NCBI GenBank assembly: GCA_903632075.3
Contig: CAHIKZ030004140.1
Location: 821,001 to 885,000 of the forward strand
Source of the DNA: Acanthosepion pharaonis
Lineage: Eukaryota; Mollusca; Cephalopoda; Sepiida; Sepiidae
Direction: 5' to 3'
Length of the DNA stretch: 64,000 bases
A program made the translations under genes and the position numbers. Below, in pieces: positions 1 to 11,105 of this stretch. Position 1 is the stretch's first letter. Each line of letters opens with the position of its first letter. The notes beneath the pieces were generated by a model that worked only from the letters and a program-made list of their open reading frames with translations, did no database searches and had not been told where the DNA came from.

Positions 1-74
1 ATCCAAAATTAGAGAAAATTTTAAATATCCATCTATATTAAATTAACAGCATTTCTAATATATCTTTAATCAGT

Positions 75-470
75 ATCATCCCAAACAAGGCAGTACAGCC
101 ACTAACATGAAAGGGGTTACAGGGTGTGAAAGAATTAGGAACACAAACATTAATAATGAGCAGGAAGAGGAAAGTGTAATCAGAAGGACAGTAGATAGTG
201 ATTCACATTGCATTTAAATTTTTCCAGATTAAAGTTGGCTGGAAAGCATGGTAGCCAGAAGTGAGCTTCACAATTGAGAAGTACGAGAAAAGAAATTGTC
301 AGTAAAGATGTTGGGGCTATATCTAGCTAAGTCAGCTGTAAATTGACGAGATTTTCCTACCAGTCTAGTACTGTAATGAAGAGCTCATCCAAACAATTAC
401 CATGAAAGTATTTATAAAAAAGGCAAAGAGAGGCAACATTACAGTGGTGGGAAACTGACTGAAATTGGGC
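75..470 (-). mobile_element. LINE-A (jockey-like) C-terminal coding end and 3' UTR
   Basis: Read on the minus strand this is the end of a jockey-like non-LTR retrotransposon ORF2 followed by its 3' UTR. The translated segment has the family's post-RT pattern (a SLCLFYKYFHG-type block, then KFKCNVNHYLLS), and the 3' end near base 80 matches other copies in this window in the CTGTAACCCCTT and CCTTG(T/C)TTGGG(A/G)TGA blocks. Stops and frameshifts are present, so it is a dead 5'-truncated copy. Family assignment rests on the translated pattern and on the shared 3' end. Confidence 0.7.
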
Positions 471-534
471 CACCAAATCAGTGATTTTGCTACAGTATAT
501 TAGTAAGGCATGTATAAGCCATGACATTTACTTA

Positions 535-640
535 CTTCTGCACATCTATGAACACAATACTTCACTAATTTGTCACATTGTTCAGGCATGATCCTTCTCC
601 ATTCCTCTTGAAACTTCTCCTCTAAATTTATCGTTGATCA
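535..640 (-). mobile_element. Tc1-like transposase C-terminal remnant
   Basis: The minus strand translates to a short block resembling the last 30 or so residues of Tc1-family transposases (F-Q-EEW-R-I-P-EQC-KLV pattern). No catalytic motif and no inverted ends were found, so it is a fragment only. Confidence 0.45.
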
Positions 641-699
641 TCGTCCAAAGTTACATTTTCAAATTTAAAGAATGACAAAACACATTAGCTTTCGTAAAG

Positions 700-1318
700 A
701 TTGGTCCAAAGACAGATGTCTGTAGTGAAGCTGTTCAATATTAATCTTATGCGCAACAGTATTTAATTTACTATTTAACAGAATGACGAGGCTAAAACTA
801 GAGAATATTATAAAAATTATTTTTAATAAAAATGATATTACAATTGTATAAGAAAAAAAAAAAGAAATATTGGAATTGAGTAAAAATTAGTATAGAAACT
901 ATTGTAATAAAAAAGTTAATATTGAATTGTATTAACAACTAATTAAAAAACTACAATATTACTAACACGGTTTCTTTGAAAAACACCAAAATGAAGCCAA
1001 ATGGTTTATATATAAAAAAACATGAATGAAAATTGATATGTAAAGTTTTGAAGAAAAAGTAGGCTCCAAATTGATATTGTAAAAAGCCACTTAAATGAAG
1101 TTCGATGATTTAAATTTTCCATAACAAAAATTTTACTTAGCTGCGTCCAGCTGCCATGTTTTCAAAAGCCAACCAAATTTGGACTGAAAATCGGCACAGT
1201 TTGATTAAATGTTGACTCTCAATTTTTGAACCAATGGGGATAAAAAGTAGTTAATGCCCAGGTAGTGGAGCTATACATTAACACTGCCTGTACAGTGATA
1301 TGAAAGAATCTTCTAGGG
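700..1318. other. no gene seen; A+T-rich spacer
   Basis: Mostly A+T-rich unique-looking sequence with stops in every frame. Bases 1140-1260 are more complex (CTGCGTCCAGCTGCC onward) and might be the end of an unrecognised transposon, but I cannot name it. Confidence 0.5.
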
Positions 1319-1319
1319 A

Positions 1320-1359
<40 letters not shown>

Positions 1360-1360
1360 A
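1319..1360. repeat. (ATT)n microsatellite
   Basis: Uninterrupted ATT repeats seen directly. Confidence 0.95.
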
Positions 1361-1746
1361 ATAAATAAAAGTAAAATATAAAATAATAATTATGAAAATT
1401 ATAAATAAAATAAAATAATAACATAAAAACGTTGTATAAACTGAATCAAATAAAAATTAAAAATAATAAAATACCCCCAGCATGCAACAAAATCTGTTCC
1501 TACTGGAAATACAGACATCATGCCAAAAAACATTAAATTCAGTCTCTTCACCACAAACCTTGGTACAAGCAACACATGTTCAACTTCTCTCTCTGATTTG
1601 CCATTTGATAACACAGAGTAAATTCTCCCTTTATCACATGTACCATAAAACAATTGTAACCTAAAAAATACATACACCAATATATAGTGTAAATTGTATG
1701 AAATTAACATACAATTTACTATGCTTTTCTTGTTATTTCAGTATGT

Positions 1747-1990
1747 TTAATTTCCTGTCAAGTATGCTTTTATCTCTATGACCACAAGGCTAATTTCTGC
1801 TGCCATGTGAGTGAATCTCCATTTGAGATTGTATGGTAGACCAGATTTCCAGATTTCATCCATTTTATTCAAGATGGCCAAGGTCTTAGCCATATGAATT
1901 TTCACATCATTTTCAGTAGAATTTATATTGCCTCCCAAGTATGTAAATGATTCAACAGATTTTATTGATTCATCTGAGACAGTTTGTACT
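1747..1990 (-). pseudogene. LINE-D reverse transcriptase fragment
   Basis: The minus strand encodes about 80 residues with the pattern seen after the RT palm of many RTE/CR1-like elements: FTYLGG, a spaced E-D-K block, then IWKSGLP and a following K-R-F-A block. It has no catalytic YADD and ends in a stop. Upstream on the same strand it runs in frame into the 30-bp minisatellite, giving a 211-codon open frame. The open frame is a LINE fragment plus repeat, not a host gene. The clade is not resolved. Confidence 0.6.
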
Positions 1991-1993
1991 GAG

Positions 1994-2323
1994 CCTTGCT
2001 GATTGAAGCCTATGAATTCAAATCCTTGCTGATTGAAGCCTATGAATTCAAAGCCTTGATGGTTGAAGCCTATGAATTCAAAGCCTTGCTGATTGAAGCC
2101 TATGAATTCAAAGCCTTGATGGTTGAAGCCTATGAATTCAAAGCCTTGATGGTTGAAGCCTATGAATTCAAAGCCTTGCTGATTGAAGCCTATGAATTCA
2201 AAGCCTTGATCATTGAAGCCTATGAATTCAAAGCCTTGCTGATTGAAGCCTATAAATTCAAAGCCTTGATGGTTGAAGCCTATGAATTCAAAGCCTTGAT
2301 GTTTGAAGCCTATGAATTCATGA
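1994..2323. repeat. 30-bp minisatellite, about 11 copies
   Basis: Unit GAAGCCTATGAATTCAAAGC plus a variable ten-base stretch. Each unit carries an EcoRI site (GAATTC). Units differ mainly at one spot: GCTGATT, GATGGTT, GATCATT or GATGTTT. Because the period is a multiple of three and lacks stops, both strands stay open (10-residue peptide repeats on each strand). It abuts the LINE-D fragment. Confidence 0.95.
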
Positions 2324-2329
2324 CATAAT

Positions 2330-5300
2330 GGAAAAATTCTATATAATTCATTTCTTCCTTTAAAAGACTTCATCAGACTCAAAAATAGAAAGAAAGAATA
2401 GAAGTGGTTTCAAATCTCTTAACCTTCTCTTTGTAAAGGTATTTTTAGAGATACTAATGCAAAAACCCAAAACTGTAACTTAAAGTGAAATTTGCAAAGA
2501 TTTTATACAAAAAATAATTTTTCAATATACGAATTGTCCAAAATACAACATAGGCTATTGTGCATCACAAACTATCAAAAAGCAGATTAACACTTATTTA
2601 AAATATAAATCTGTTTTCTCTTGGAAACAACAGCTCATGAAAAAAAAATTTTTTAACAACAAAAGAAATTTATTTACTTCTATTCAAGAAAGTCAAAGGT
2701 CAAAGGGGAGAGAACAGGAGAGTGACCTCAGGTGATGCTTATTCTCCAGGACATTTATATAATCATATGTTCAAAAATCAGATGTTAGATTTAAAAAATA
2801 CATTTGAATGAGATAAATAATCTCTGCTTTAGAAAAAGGCATTCTTTCTAAAGAGAATTCTCACGGGTGTTTAAGGTTTCTTTCTTTCTTCTTCTTCCTT
2901 TTCTGTCTTCTTCTTCAACAACAGCAACAGTATTAGTAGTAGTATTAGCAGTAGTAGTAGTATTAGTAGTAGCAGGAGGTGGCAGCCATTATCAGCCCTT
3001 TTCTCATCACAGGTCATAGCTCAGATTCTTTCTTTTCTTGCCCCCAGATAGCATAATTCTAGCCCCAAGTGTGGTTGCGCTTTCCTTTGCTAGAGTTCAG
3101 TAATGTTCCACCTGGTAAGTACTCAGATATAAAATAAGATTTTTAATAATTTATGACCCATATAGATATTCATGTATCAACAAGATCTCTTGTATATTTC
3201 AATCTTCAGTGAAAATTGGCGGAATCTGATCATCAAATATTTGTAAATTTTTGTTTGTATAATACAAAGGTGGAGATGAGAACAGAATGTCTTATGGCCT
3301 CCAAACTGACTTTCTTAATTCTGTTCTTGACTGATAGAGAAAACAATTGTGGAATTTTCCTTTTCTGTATCTTTCAGTCTTATGTTGTACCTTTATGCTT
3401 TCCAACTCTGACTTCCCTGCCAATCTTGGTATTCTTGCTCTCTACTCTCTATTCCCATGGATGTGCAGGTCAACATAATGGTCATCATCGCAGGATGGTG
3501 GAATCAGTAAGCAGAGTTTAACATTCTGGCCTTGTCTATTGCATTTACTTTAACACCAATGACCTTAAGAAAGGTAAGAATTCCTCTTTTTCTCCCCTAT
3601 CTATGGGATAAATAGCAAGGTAGACTAAGCTCTCTAACCTTGTCTGGAGGCCAGTTTAAGGGAAAAATTACTCTGAATTCAAAAACATGATGGCAAACAA
3701 AATGAAAATCATGCTATTATATTTCCCAAAATGTCAAGACTGATAATAAAGGAATGTATGGAGAGCCATGATTCTCTTTATCCTGGAGCAAATTGTATTT
3801 TGCGAAACAGTTATCTATTCAAACACCCAATGTTTTTTCTCTTTCCACTATTTTCAATCTCTTGAACACTAAATCTCTATTGATGCAGAATATCAATTTC
3901 TGGTCAAATATGGTAGAGTTAATTAATACCTCTTAGAAAAATTCTTTTTGATGTTATGTTTATTTTCAACAAAATAAAACACAGGATCACTTCTGGAAGG
4001 CTAAAATCTCCATTTTTTAAATTAGTAGTATTTTGTTGTTAAGGTGACAAAAGAAAAGAAGAGAAAATGTATAAAACGAAAGAGCTGAAAGAAGGCTTTA
4101 AAATATTTCGGTTGAAATATTATGTGACAAATAATGAAGATTCTTGTGTGAAAAATATGATGAATTGTTACTTAATAGTTAATTAACAGATCCGCTCACA
4201 GAATATACAAATAAAAATAAACATCTAGTTAATTTAACTTCTGTTTTAATATGTGATAGGTAAAATTTCATCCAAATCAAACCAGATTGTCATTAAATAA
4301 TTTACACTTTTTGCAGGATTATGACAGATTATGAACTTGAATCATTTTTCCTGAAAAACATTTTAACAGGATTATTTGGTCTACAAATCAAACATTAAGC
4401 TTTAAAAAGAAGATAAACATCCTGAGTCTGCTTATCATTCTTCAAATTCATTGACAAAAATGAAATCAACAAATAATCTTTGACTTCAGATCCGTAGGGA
4501 GAAGAACAGACGAACTTGTATTCAGGTATTTCATTGGTTGAGTGTAAAAATAACTTGTAGTTATTGCATGTTTGTAAGATAAATATTTTTGCTCTATTTT
4601 TGTGACCCTAATCTGATGCAAGGATTAAAAGGGCTCAAAATGTATGAAAAAGAAGGATTTAAGAGTTAACCAGTTAATCCAGGGATCATATGATGAGAGA
4701 GCCCTGAGCCAAGACTTTTTGCATCATGCCACCAGATACAATTCCAATCTGTTGTTTGAAGGATCAATTTCGATTATGTAAATGAGGATTATCCTGAGAT
4801 CACTTTGGAAAATATTTTATAGTTAGGAAAAAATCAATTCTAGCATGAAGCAAATATAAATAGATATTGATGTTTCCTGTATTTAAATATAATGAATTTT
4901 AGCTCAAAAGTAAATGGTCTTTCAAATAAGATCCATAAGATGATCCATATTGCTCAATAGATCAAAGACTTGTAATTAATTCAAATTTGAATTGGGAGTT
5001 ATTGATAACCATTTTCATTTTGATATTTCAAATTCTTGTTTGTTATTTTTGATAAAGTTTCAGTTTTTTTTGGTTTCTTTTCGGTGTTTTCCTTTTTAGA
5101 TTTTCCATATTTTTATTTATTTTAGTTTTAATACAACACTAAAAGTAGAATATGCATTAAGTGAGGCTGAGATGTCAACTTTAAAATTTATGTTTCAGGA
5201 TGTTTTACTGAACTATTTTAAGTGGTTATTGTTAAGATTTTATTTAGTAGACTGATATAAAATTAATTCATTATTTTACATCGATTAAAACACTTGTAAA

Positions 5301-5370
5301 CATTCATAAAAATGATAAGGATTTTAGTCTAAGCTAATAATAGCTTTTTTAATCATCTGAGAGAATTTTT
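2330..5370. other. no gene seen; A+T-rich with minor repeats
   Basis: About 3 kb without a recognisable gene. Bases 2925-2975 are an imperfect AGT/ATT trinucleotide patch. Bases 3740-3800 resemble the LINE-B tail (GGAGAGCCATGATTCTC). A 101-codon frame at 3216-3521 has no motif I recognise and is probably chance. Confidence 0.5.
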
Positions 5371-5379
5371 TTTTACGTT

Positions 5380-6112
5380 CGATCAGTATTGCTGATGCTA
5401 ACCTCCAGTAGAGTGACTCATTGCACCTTCTTGGACTAATGATTTCTACTGACATGAAGTATATTGAATCAATTGCTAAGTCCTCAGCTAGGAAAGTTGC
5501 TAAACAATTTTTCTTGCCAGAATCAGTCTTACATATTTATAAGTTGACTATCCATCATTGCTTTGAATATAACTGACACATCTGGTCCAGTACTCCTGCT
5601 ATATATTTAGAGATTCTTGATAAATTTACGAAGAATCTGTAATGTCTTGACCTGCCATCTTGACTTCAGTCAATTTCCCAATGCTATAATGTAACTTCCC
5701 TGTGTCTTTTCTATACATAATTTCATGGTAATTGTTCTGAGGAACTTTCCCCTCTGGTATATAAACTTTATGAATTTAAATGCAGTACTAGATTGACAGC
5801 AAAGTTTCATCTTTTTACAGTTGAAATGACTAAAGGAAATAGTAATTTTTATTCTAACAGTTTCTTTTATCACACTTCTTACTTGTGGAACTCTCTTCTG
5901 TCTTCTTGCTTCTAAGTCAACTTTGATCTTTAAAAATTTAAATGCAATGTCAATCATTATGATCTGTCTTCCTAATTCTTGTTCTTTGATTCTCTTCTCT
6001 CCTTAATAATATCTATTTCTCATATTCTCTAACATTCAGTAACCCCTTGTATCACAGTGGCTTTATTGTCTTGCTTGGGGTGAAATTATCTTTTTAAAAA
6101 ATGATGAAACCT
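5380..6112 (+). mobile_element. LINE-A 5'-truncated copy
   Basis: Aligns by eye over most of its length with the copy at 32730-33235 (shared blocks such as TTAGAGATTCTTGAT and CTTCTGTC/CTGTGT...TTTTCTAT) and ends in the common LINE-A tail, GCTTGGGGTGAAATTA near 6075-6090. All frames are broken. It represents the RT C-terminal part plus 3' UTR. Confidence 0.7.
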
Positions 6113-6289
6113 CATTTTAGAATTAATAATGGATGGAAAGTAGACCAGATGAAGCATTGAGTTAAATCAACCTAGATATGGGGATTAAGTATTCTTATTG
6201 TCTTAAGGATTTAATTTCATTTTCATTTTTAATAATCATAATTATTATCATCCAAGTCAACAGATAAAAAACAAAAGTAAGATTATAAA

Positions 6290-6370
6290 GACACACAAAC
6301 ACATATAGATGCACACAAACATACATTCACATGCACATATATGCGCATATATATATGCACACACATACAT
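6290..6370. repeat. CA/TA-rich low-complexity patch
   Basis: Imperfect ACACAAACACATATA-type dinucleotide sequence seen directly. Confidence 0.8.
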
Positions 6371-6424
6371 GCAAAAATATAAAATAATTCTTCAATTTGA
6401 AATTCCCTGAAGGTTACCTAAATA

Positions 6425-6530
6425 GACAAGCACCTGATGAAGATTGGCAGGAACAACAGCTGAAACATTGCGATGACAGCAGCAAAATGACGAAAATAGT
6501 CTGCAAGTAAATAATGTAAATAATGATCAT
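6425..6530 (+). mobile_element. element G remnant with hammerhead-like core
   Basis: Contains CTGATGA at 6434-6440 and GAAAC at 6462-6466, followed by the element G tail (AAATAATGTAAATAATG). It shares this order with the copies at 17.9, 20.0 and 62.9 kb. The intervening stem-loop pairs weakly (AG/CU closing pairs only), so any ribozyme is probably dead here. Confidence 0.5.
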
Positions 6531-7009
6531 CGCAGAAGTTCAGACAGAAAATAAATTTGTTTTTTGTTTTGTCTTTCACTGCATCTTTCAAGGTTTGTTT
6601 TAGAATAAAAGTTGTTGAAAGTTTCGGTCTTCATTCAATGTACTTGAAAAGATGAAGGCCACAAAGGAAAGTATATCAATGAAAATGAAAACAAGAAATG
6701 AAATAAAAACAAAAAAAACAAAATAGTGAAAAATCTGTCAACTCTAAATATCACATGTCTGGGGTTTTATATTTTTAAATGTCTTAAAACAAGAAATAGA
6801 AAAGTAGGAAACTGAAACTATTGTGAATGTAGAGAATATGTCTAAGAAACAGTATTTATTACATTAATGCTTAATGTATCTTTTAACTAAATTAAAACTA
6901 GAAACAGAAAATAACCAAGAATTTCTTTTACAAAAGTAGAGAAAGTGGCATAGAGAGAGACCATTGTAATGTTTATCTCATAAGCTTTTGTAAGTGAATT
7001 CAGATTTTC

Positions 7010-7585
7010 ATTGGGTGTTTCATGACCTTCAACCAAATTATCTGAAAGGTTCTAAAACTTTGTACTTGATAGAAGAAATTTATCAAATAGTCCAAAAACT
7101 AAACAAAGTATTAAGAACCAGGAATGTCCTGTTAGAAACAAAGACTACAGTACTCACCTATTATGTAATATCAGTCTTCCTATAGAGCAGTGAATGCTGG
7201 ACAATTTCCTCAAAGATGAAGATGAGATATAATAGTACAAAAGAATAGTGAAAAAAACATGGACAGAACATGTGAGTAATAAGGAAGATATAAAAGTCAC
7301 TTTCAAAGGATCAGAGAAAGGTAGTTGAAATTTATATGTCACATAATGAAGAAAAGGAGCTTGGAGAATTTGACACTCACTTGTCATCTTAATGGCTACA
7401 GAGGCAGAGTGAAACAAAGAGTAAGATATCTATTGAGCTTGTGTAAATGGATAACAGAACAAGGAGTAAATAGGAAGGAAAGAAAGAAGTAAACATTGTT
7501 AAGAGCTACAAAGGATAAGGAGCGCTGTAGTGAACTGTGATAAAGCATGAGGTAAAGAGACACAGCATATAAAAGAAGTTGTTGT
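7010..7585 (+). mobile_element. LINE-B (RTE/CR1-like) RT C-terminal copy
   Basis: The plus strand translates, with frameshifts, to the conserved end of an endonuclease-RT LINE: a YYVIS-FL block, SSECWTISS-MK, then the KK-LEN-TLT and CKWITEQG blocks. It ends in a tail near 7550-7585 that matches other copies (CACAGCATATAAAAGAAG). The element is 5' truncated and has many stops. Confidence 0.7.
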
Positions 7586-7740
7586 TGAAAGTTCTAACAT
7601 AAAGTATTTTCATTCTATTTTAAGCTATTATACTCAATATCATATTTTGGGGTTTTCTGAAAATATTTTAATGAATACCTTCTTCTGCATTCCTCTGGTG
7701 TATGTCACATTTTGTCATCATTTGATCATGTAATTTCCCT

Positions 7741-7945
7741 TTGTATTTATCATCTTCTCAACAAAAAACAACTCCACACTTTTACAAGTCTTTGAACAGG
7801 AGTAGAGGTTTATCCATTGTTTCCTGTTTAGGATTGGGTTTCCAGTTCCTTTTAAAGTCTTTTAATTTTTTTTCACACCCAGTAACCTCTTGTTTCTTCA
7901 TGGCATTATCACCTTACTTGAGATGAATTGATTAAAAAAATATTT
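7741..7945 (+). mobile_element. LINE-A 3' end (second subfamily)
   Basis: Bases 7790-7855 are nearly identical to 10973-11035 (TTTGAACAGGAGTAGAGG, TTTATCCATTGTTTCC). It ends with the LINE-A terminal block ATTATCACCTTACTTGAGAT. Non-coding 3' UTR only. Confidence 0.65.
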
Positions 7946-7949
7946 ATCT

Positions 7950-8125
7950 AACTATTTACACTATTTACATTGTTTGAACTGTTGTCCTCATCTTTATTGT
8001 CATATTCACAACATTTGTCTTACAACAGCCAGAACATTGTGAATATAACAAAAAATATGACAACAACAGTCCTAACAATGTAAATAGTATAAATAGTTAC
8101 ATATAATACCTAGTCTCAGAAATAT
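7950..8125 (+). mobile_element. element G copy in palindromic form
   Basis: Left arm 7950-8021 and right arm about 8025-8098 are imperfect reverse complements (AACTATTTACACTATTTAC against its counterpart AACTATTTATACTATTTAC on the other strand). The arms carry the G tail sequence, and the right side continues into the usual G terminus TAATACCTAGTCTCAG. This looks like a tail-to-tail inverted duplication that lost the body. Confidence 0.6.
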
Positions 8126-8143
8126 AAATTATAGATATCTATT

Positions 8144-8145
8144 TA

Positions 8146-8210
<65 letters not shown>
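8144..8210. repeat. (CT)n followed by (AT)n
   Basis: CT repeats to 8160 and then uninterrupted AT repeats to 8210. Confidence 0.95.
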
Positions 8211-8213
<3 letters not shown>

Positions 8214-8478
8214 GAGGTTTTTGTATATTATTTGAATTGTTTGCGACGATGGATTTCTCGCCAATTAAATCATTAACCATTGCATTTGTTTTTGTGTGAA
8301 TAATTCATGAATATATATATATATATACATATATATGTGTGTGTGTGTAAAATGTCAGATGGAGTATTTCTGCAAAAAGACAATAAACAAAAGGAAAACT
8401 TATATTAACCAACGTGTTTCATTGTCTGAGAGACTTTATGAAGGAAAAAAATATATATGTGTGTGCAAGTAATAAATA

Positions 8479-8479
8479 C

Positions 8480-8538
<59 letters not shown>
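8479..8538. repeat. (TA)n array, left flank of a mariner
   Basis: TA repeats run directly into the mariner terminus at 8541. This suggests insertion into an existing (TA)n tract, as TA is the mariner target. Confidence 0.95.
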
Positions 8539-8540
<2 letters not shown>

Positions 8541-8541
<1 letters not shown>

Positions 8542-9791
8542 GGGCTGTCCCAGAATTAACTATCAATTTCAATGAAATCAGGTAATTTTTTTTAAAAATG
8601 AATGACTTAATTATAATATGAAATAAAAAGATTTATAAATTTTACACCAAAAGATTATTGAAAATTTTCTACATGTGCTCTGCCTGTGTCTCTGCATTGC
8701 TAACTCAGTATGTTCTTTAAGCTCTGCTGAACTATTGATCTTTTTGGAAACAAACCTTCATTTTTATGAAACCCCATGCAAAGAAATTCAGGGGAGTTAA
8801 ATCTGGAGAAGGCAGAGGCCAAGGTCAACGTCTTCCACATCCTATCCACCGATTTAGAAAGTGTCTGTTGAGGCACTCTCGAACAATTAGAGCATAATGA
8901 CATGGTGTTCCATCTTGTCAAAACACAATATTGTCAAGAATGCCATCATCAAGATGTGTTGGTTCAAGAACCTACTGAAGCATATCGAGGTAGATGATAC
9001 CAGTTACATATGTGCTTCCTTAAAGAAGAATGAACCATAAATTTTTGATTTAGTGATTCCAAATGATACTTTGGCCAGTCTTTTTGCTATTCTATGACCT
9101 TAGAACGTTTTTCATTGGACAACATATGAAAATTGCGTCGACTGACTTTACCGCTCTTGTGGAAAGTTGCCCGATCACTGAATAAGATATTATCGAATAA
9201 ATTTTAATTTCCAGTTTGCTTCACAATTTCTGCACACCTCACTGATTGATTTAGATAATCGTCTTCATTTAGGGCATATACAGTTAATTAAATGTGATAA
9301 GCCTTTTTACATCAGTGTTGAATTCAAGATTCTATGAACTATTGTTTTGGAGATGTTGAGTCTTTGTCTAACCTCCTTAACCAAAGTTGTTGATTCATCT
9401 TGAGCCAATAGTCTTACTTGTTCAGTACTATTATGTGTCATATTTAAGCATCCTCTTTCCACCTCTTTGTGTATGGATCCAGTACTTTTGAATTTGTTCA
9501 CAAGTTCCAAAAATCACTTTGTCTGTAGGACAAGGTGTTTTGTTAAATGTTTTTAAGTTTTTCTCTTATTTCATTACATTGAACTCCTTTTGGTATGGAA
9601 GATTACAAAAAAAAACATGCATTGTTGTGTAGACATTATTAATAGGATTCTGAAATTGGATGAAAATTGAATTATAAAAATGCTAAAGATATAAAAAAAA
9701 TTAGAAATTTATACACTTCTAACACATATTAAATATGATGAAGTGTTTTTAAAAAATTGTCCAATTTCACTGAAATATGTAGTTAATTCTG

Positions 9792-9792
<1 letters not shown>
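8541..9792 (-). mobile_element. mariner-like transposon, DD41D-like spacing, degenerate
   Basis: About 1.25 kb. Inverted ends: left GGGCTGTCCCAGAATTAAC and right the reverse complement of CCAGAATTAACTACAT; homology continues for roughly 45 bp. The minus strand encodes a decayed transposase: an N-terminal helix-turn-helix region (9307-9510, ELVNKFKSTGSI then LNISKTIVHRIL) and a C-terminal catalytic part (about 8740-8930) with QDGTPCH and SPDLTPLNFF. I count 41 residues between the Asp of QDG and the final position, where the expected Asp is Asn (AAT). There are stops before QDG and before the PWPLP block. Both flanks are (TA)n. It is inactive by these lesions. Confidence 0.8.

Positions 9793-9793
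<1 letters not shown>

Positions 9794-9834
<41 letters not shown>
9794..9834. repeat. (AT)n array
   Basis: Uninterrupted AT repeats immediately right of the mariner. Confidence 0.95.
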
Positions 9835-9837
<3 letters not shown>

Positions 9838-9881
9838 TATTTTCAGCCTTGGAAGTGCGGAATGAATGCGGTATGATGAAT

Positions 9882-9882
9882 G

Positions 9883-9920
<38 letters not shown>
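9882..9920. repeat. (AT)n array at the 3' side of SINE-1
   Basis: AT repeats with one AAA interruption. They abut the SINE-1 3' end at 9921. Confidence 0.95.
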
Positions 9921-9924
<4 letters not shown>

Positions 9925-10408
9925 GCTGGCCACTCCTATTTGAAGATACCCATCTACTAGGGTGGCTAGCCAATCCCTATTGCAGACGCTCGCTCAGGCA
10001 CATTTGTGTCTGCTCAACACCCACAGGTCCCACGTGTGTTTTATACTGCAGCTATGCTGAGCAAACCTTAGTTACAGTTTCTGTGAGATAGGGCGTTATC
10101 TAATGTGATTAACATTTTGAACAAGGCCAGCACGTTCAAGCCCTTGGTCACAATGACTTGTAGCATCATGCTAGCACAGCTATTGATGGACCCCCAAGAG
10201 TTCTGTCTACCCAATTTCACTCACAAGGCTTAGATAAACCTGTGATGTAGTTTTCAGGTACTTTCTAAAGGTGCTGCATGCTGGGATCGACCTTGATCCA
10301 GTTTGATACCATCAGAAAGTCTCCTTCCTGACAAATTGACCATGGTGAGATTTGAACCCAGGTCTCATGGTCAGAAAGCAAATATTCTAACCACATGGCC
10401 ACATGCTT
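9921..10408 (-). mobile_element. SINE-1 (tRNA-derived), full-length-looking copy
   Basis: On the minus strand the head near 10408 starts ATGTGGCCATGTGGTTAG (A-box like), with a B-box-like GGGTTCAAATCTC about 35 bases later, then a long body shared with the copy at 47039-47380 (CAGAAACTGTAACTAAGG, TGCTCAGCATA, GTGGGTGTTGA, GGGTATC, GTGGCCAGCTAT). It is about 140 bp longer than that copy, which lacks part of the middle. (TA)n lies on both sides. No coding capacity is expected. Confidence 0.8.
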
Positions 10409-10427
10409 ATATATATATATATATATT

Positions 10428-10625
10428 ATTACTTATTTGTGTATGTTTCTGATTAAGCAGGTGTAGAGTTTTATCCTTTGTTTCTTGTCTAAGTTTGGGT
10501 TTCTGGTTCCTAATGAATGTCTTTTCCTTCTCTTTCACTTCCAGTAGCAGCTGGCATCTTAGTGGTATTATCACCTTGCTTGTGGTGAACTGATTTTTAA
10601 AAAAGTAATAATTAAGAAAGTTATT
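10428..10625 (+). mobile_element. LINE-A 3' end
   Basis: Ends with TATTATCACCTTGCTTGTGG and TGAACTGATT, matching the LINE-A terminus. The upstream part resembles the 7741-7945 subfamily (GTTTCTTGTCTAAGTTTGGG). Confidence 0.6.
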
Positions 10626-10965
10626 AAATAAACTAAGGAATAATAAAGCATCACTCAACATTGTGTCCGAACTATTGAAAACGGTTTACTTTCTCCCCAA
10701 ATTCACTAACAAGTTTCTCTAGTTTATGAAAGAAGTCTGGAATCAGAAATCCATCCCCAAAATGTAGAGTTTATCTCGGATTAATGAAATATGAAAACAG
10801 AAAGATAGCTCTTAAGACCTTTACACATACAGTTATCTATGTTGGTTCTATTATGGTGAAATATGTAGAAGTAGAACATAAACCAATATATTCAATAAAT
10901 ATATTGATAAACAATCATTACAAAGTCTGTTTCTAAATATAAATATGAATCTATTTTTTCCCTAT

Positions 10966-11105
10966 CTTTTGAACAGGAGTAGAGGTTTATCCATTGTTTC
11001 CTGTTTAGGATTAGATTTCCCGTTCCTTTTAAAGTTTTTTCCTTCTGTTTCATTCCCATAGTGCTCTTGTTGCCTTGCTTGAGGTGAATTGATTAAAACA
11101 ATAAT
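10966..11105 (+). mobile_element. LINE-A 3' end, twin of 7.8-kb copy
   Basis: Bases 10973-11035 repeat 7790-7855 with very few differences, and it ends TTGCCTTGCTTGAGGTGAAT. It is a severely truncated copy of the same subfamily. Confidence 0.65.

Noticed and set aside
3216..3521. 101-codon plus frame with hydrophobic stretch
   Set aside because: No conserved motif, no neighbouring exon-like sequence, and the frame could arise by chance in this composition.
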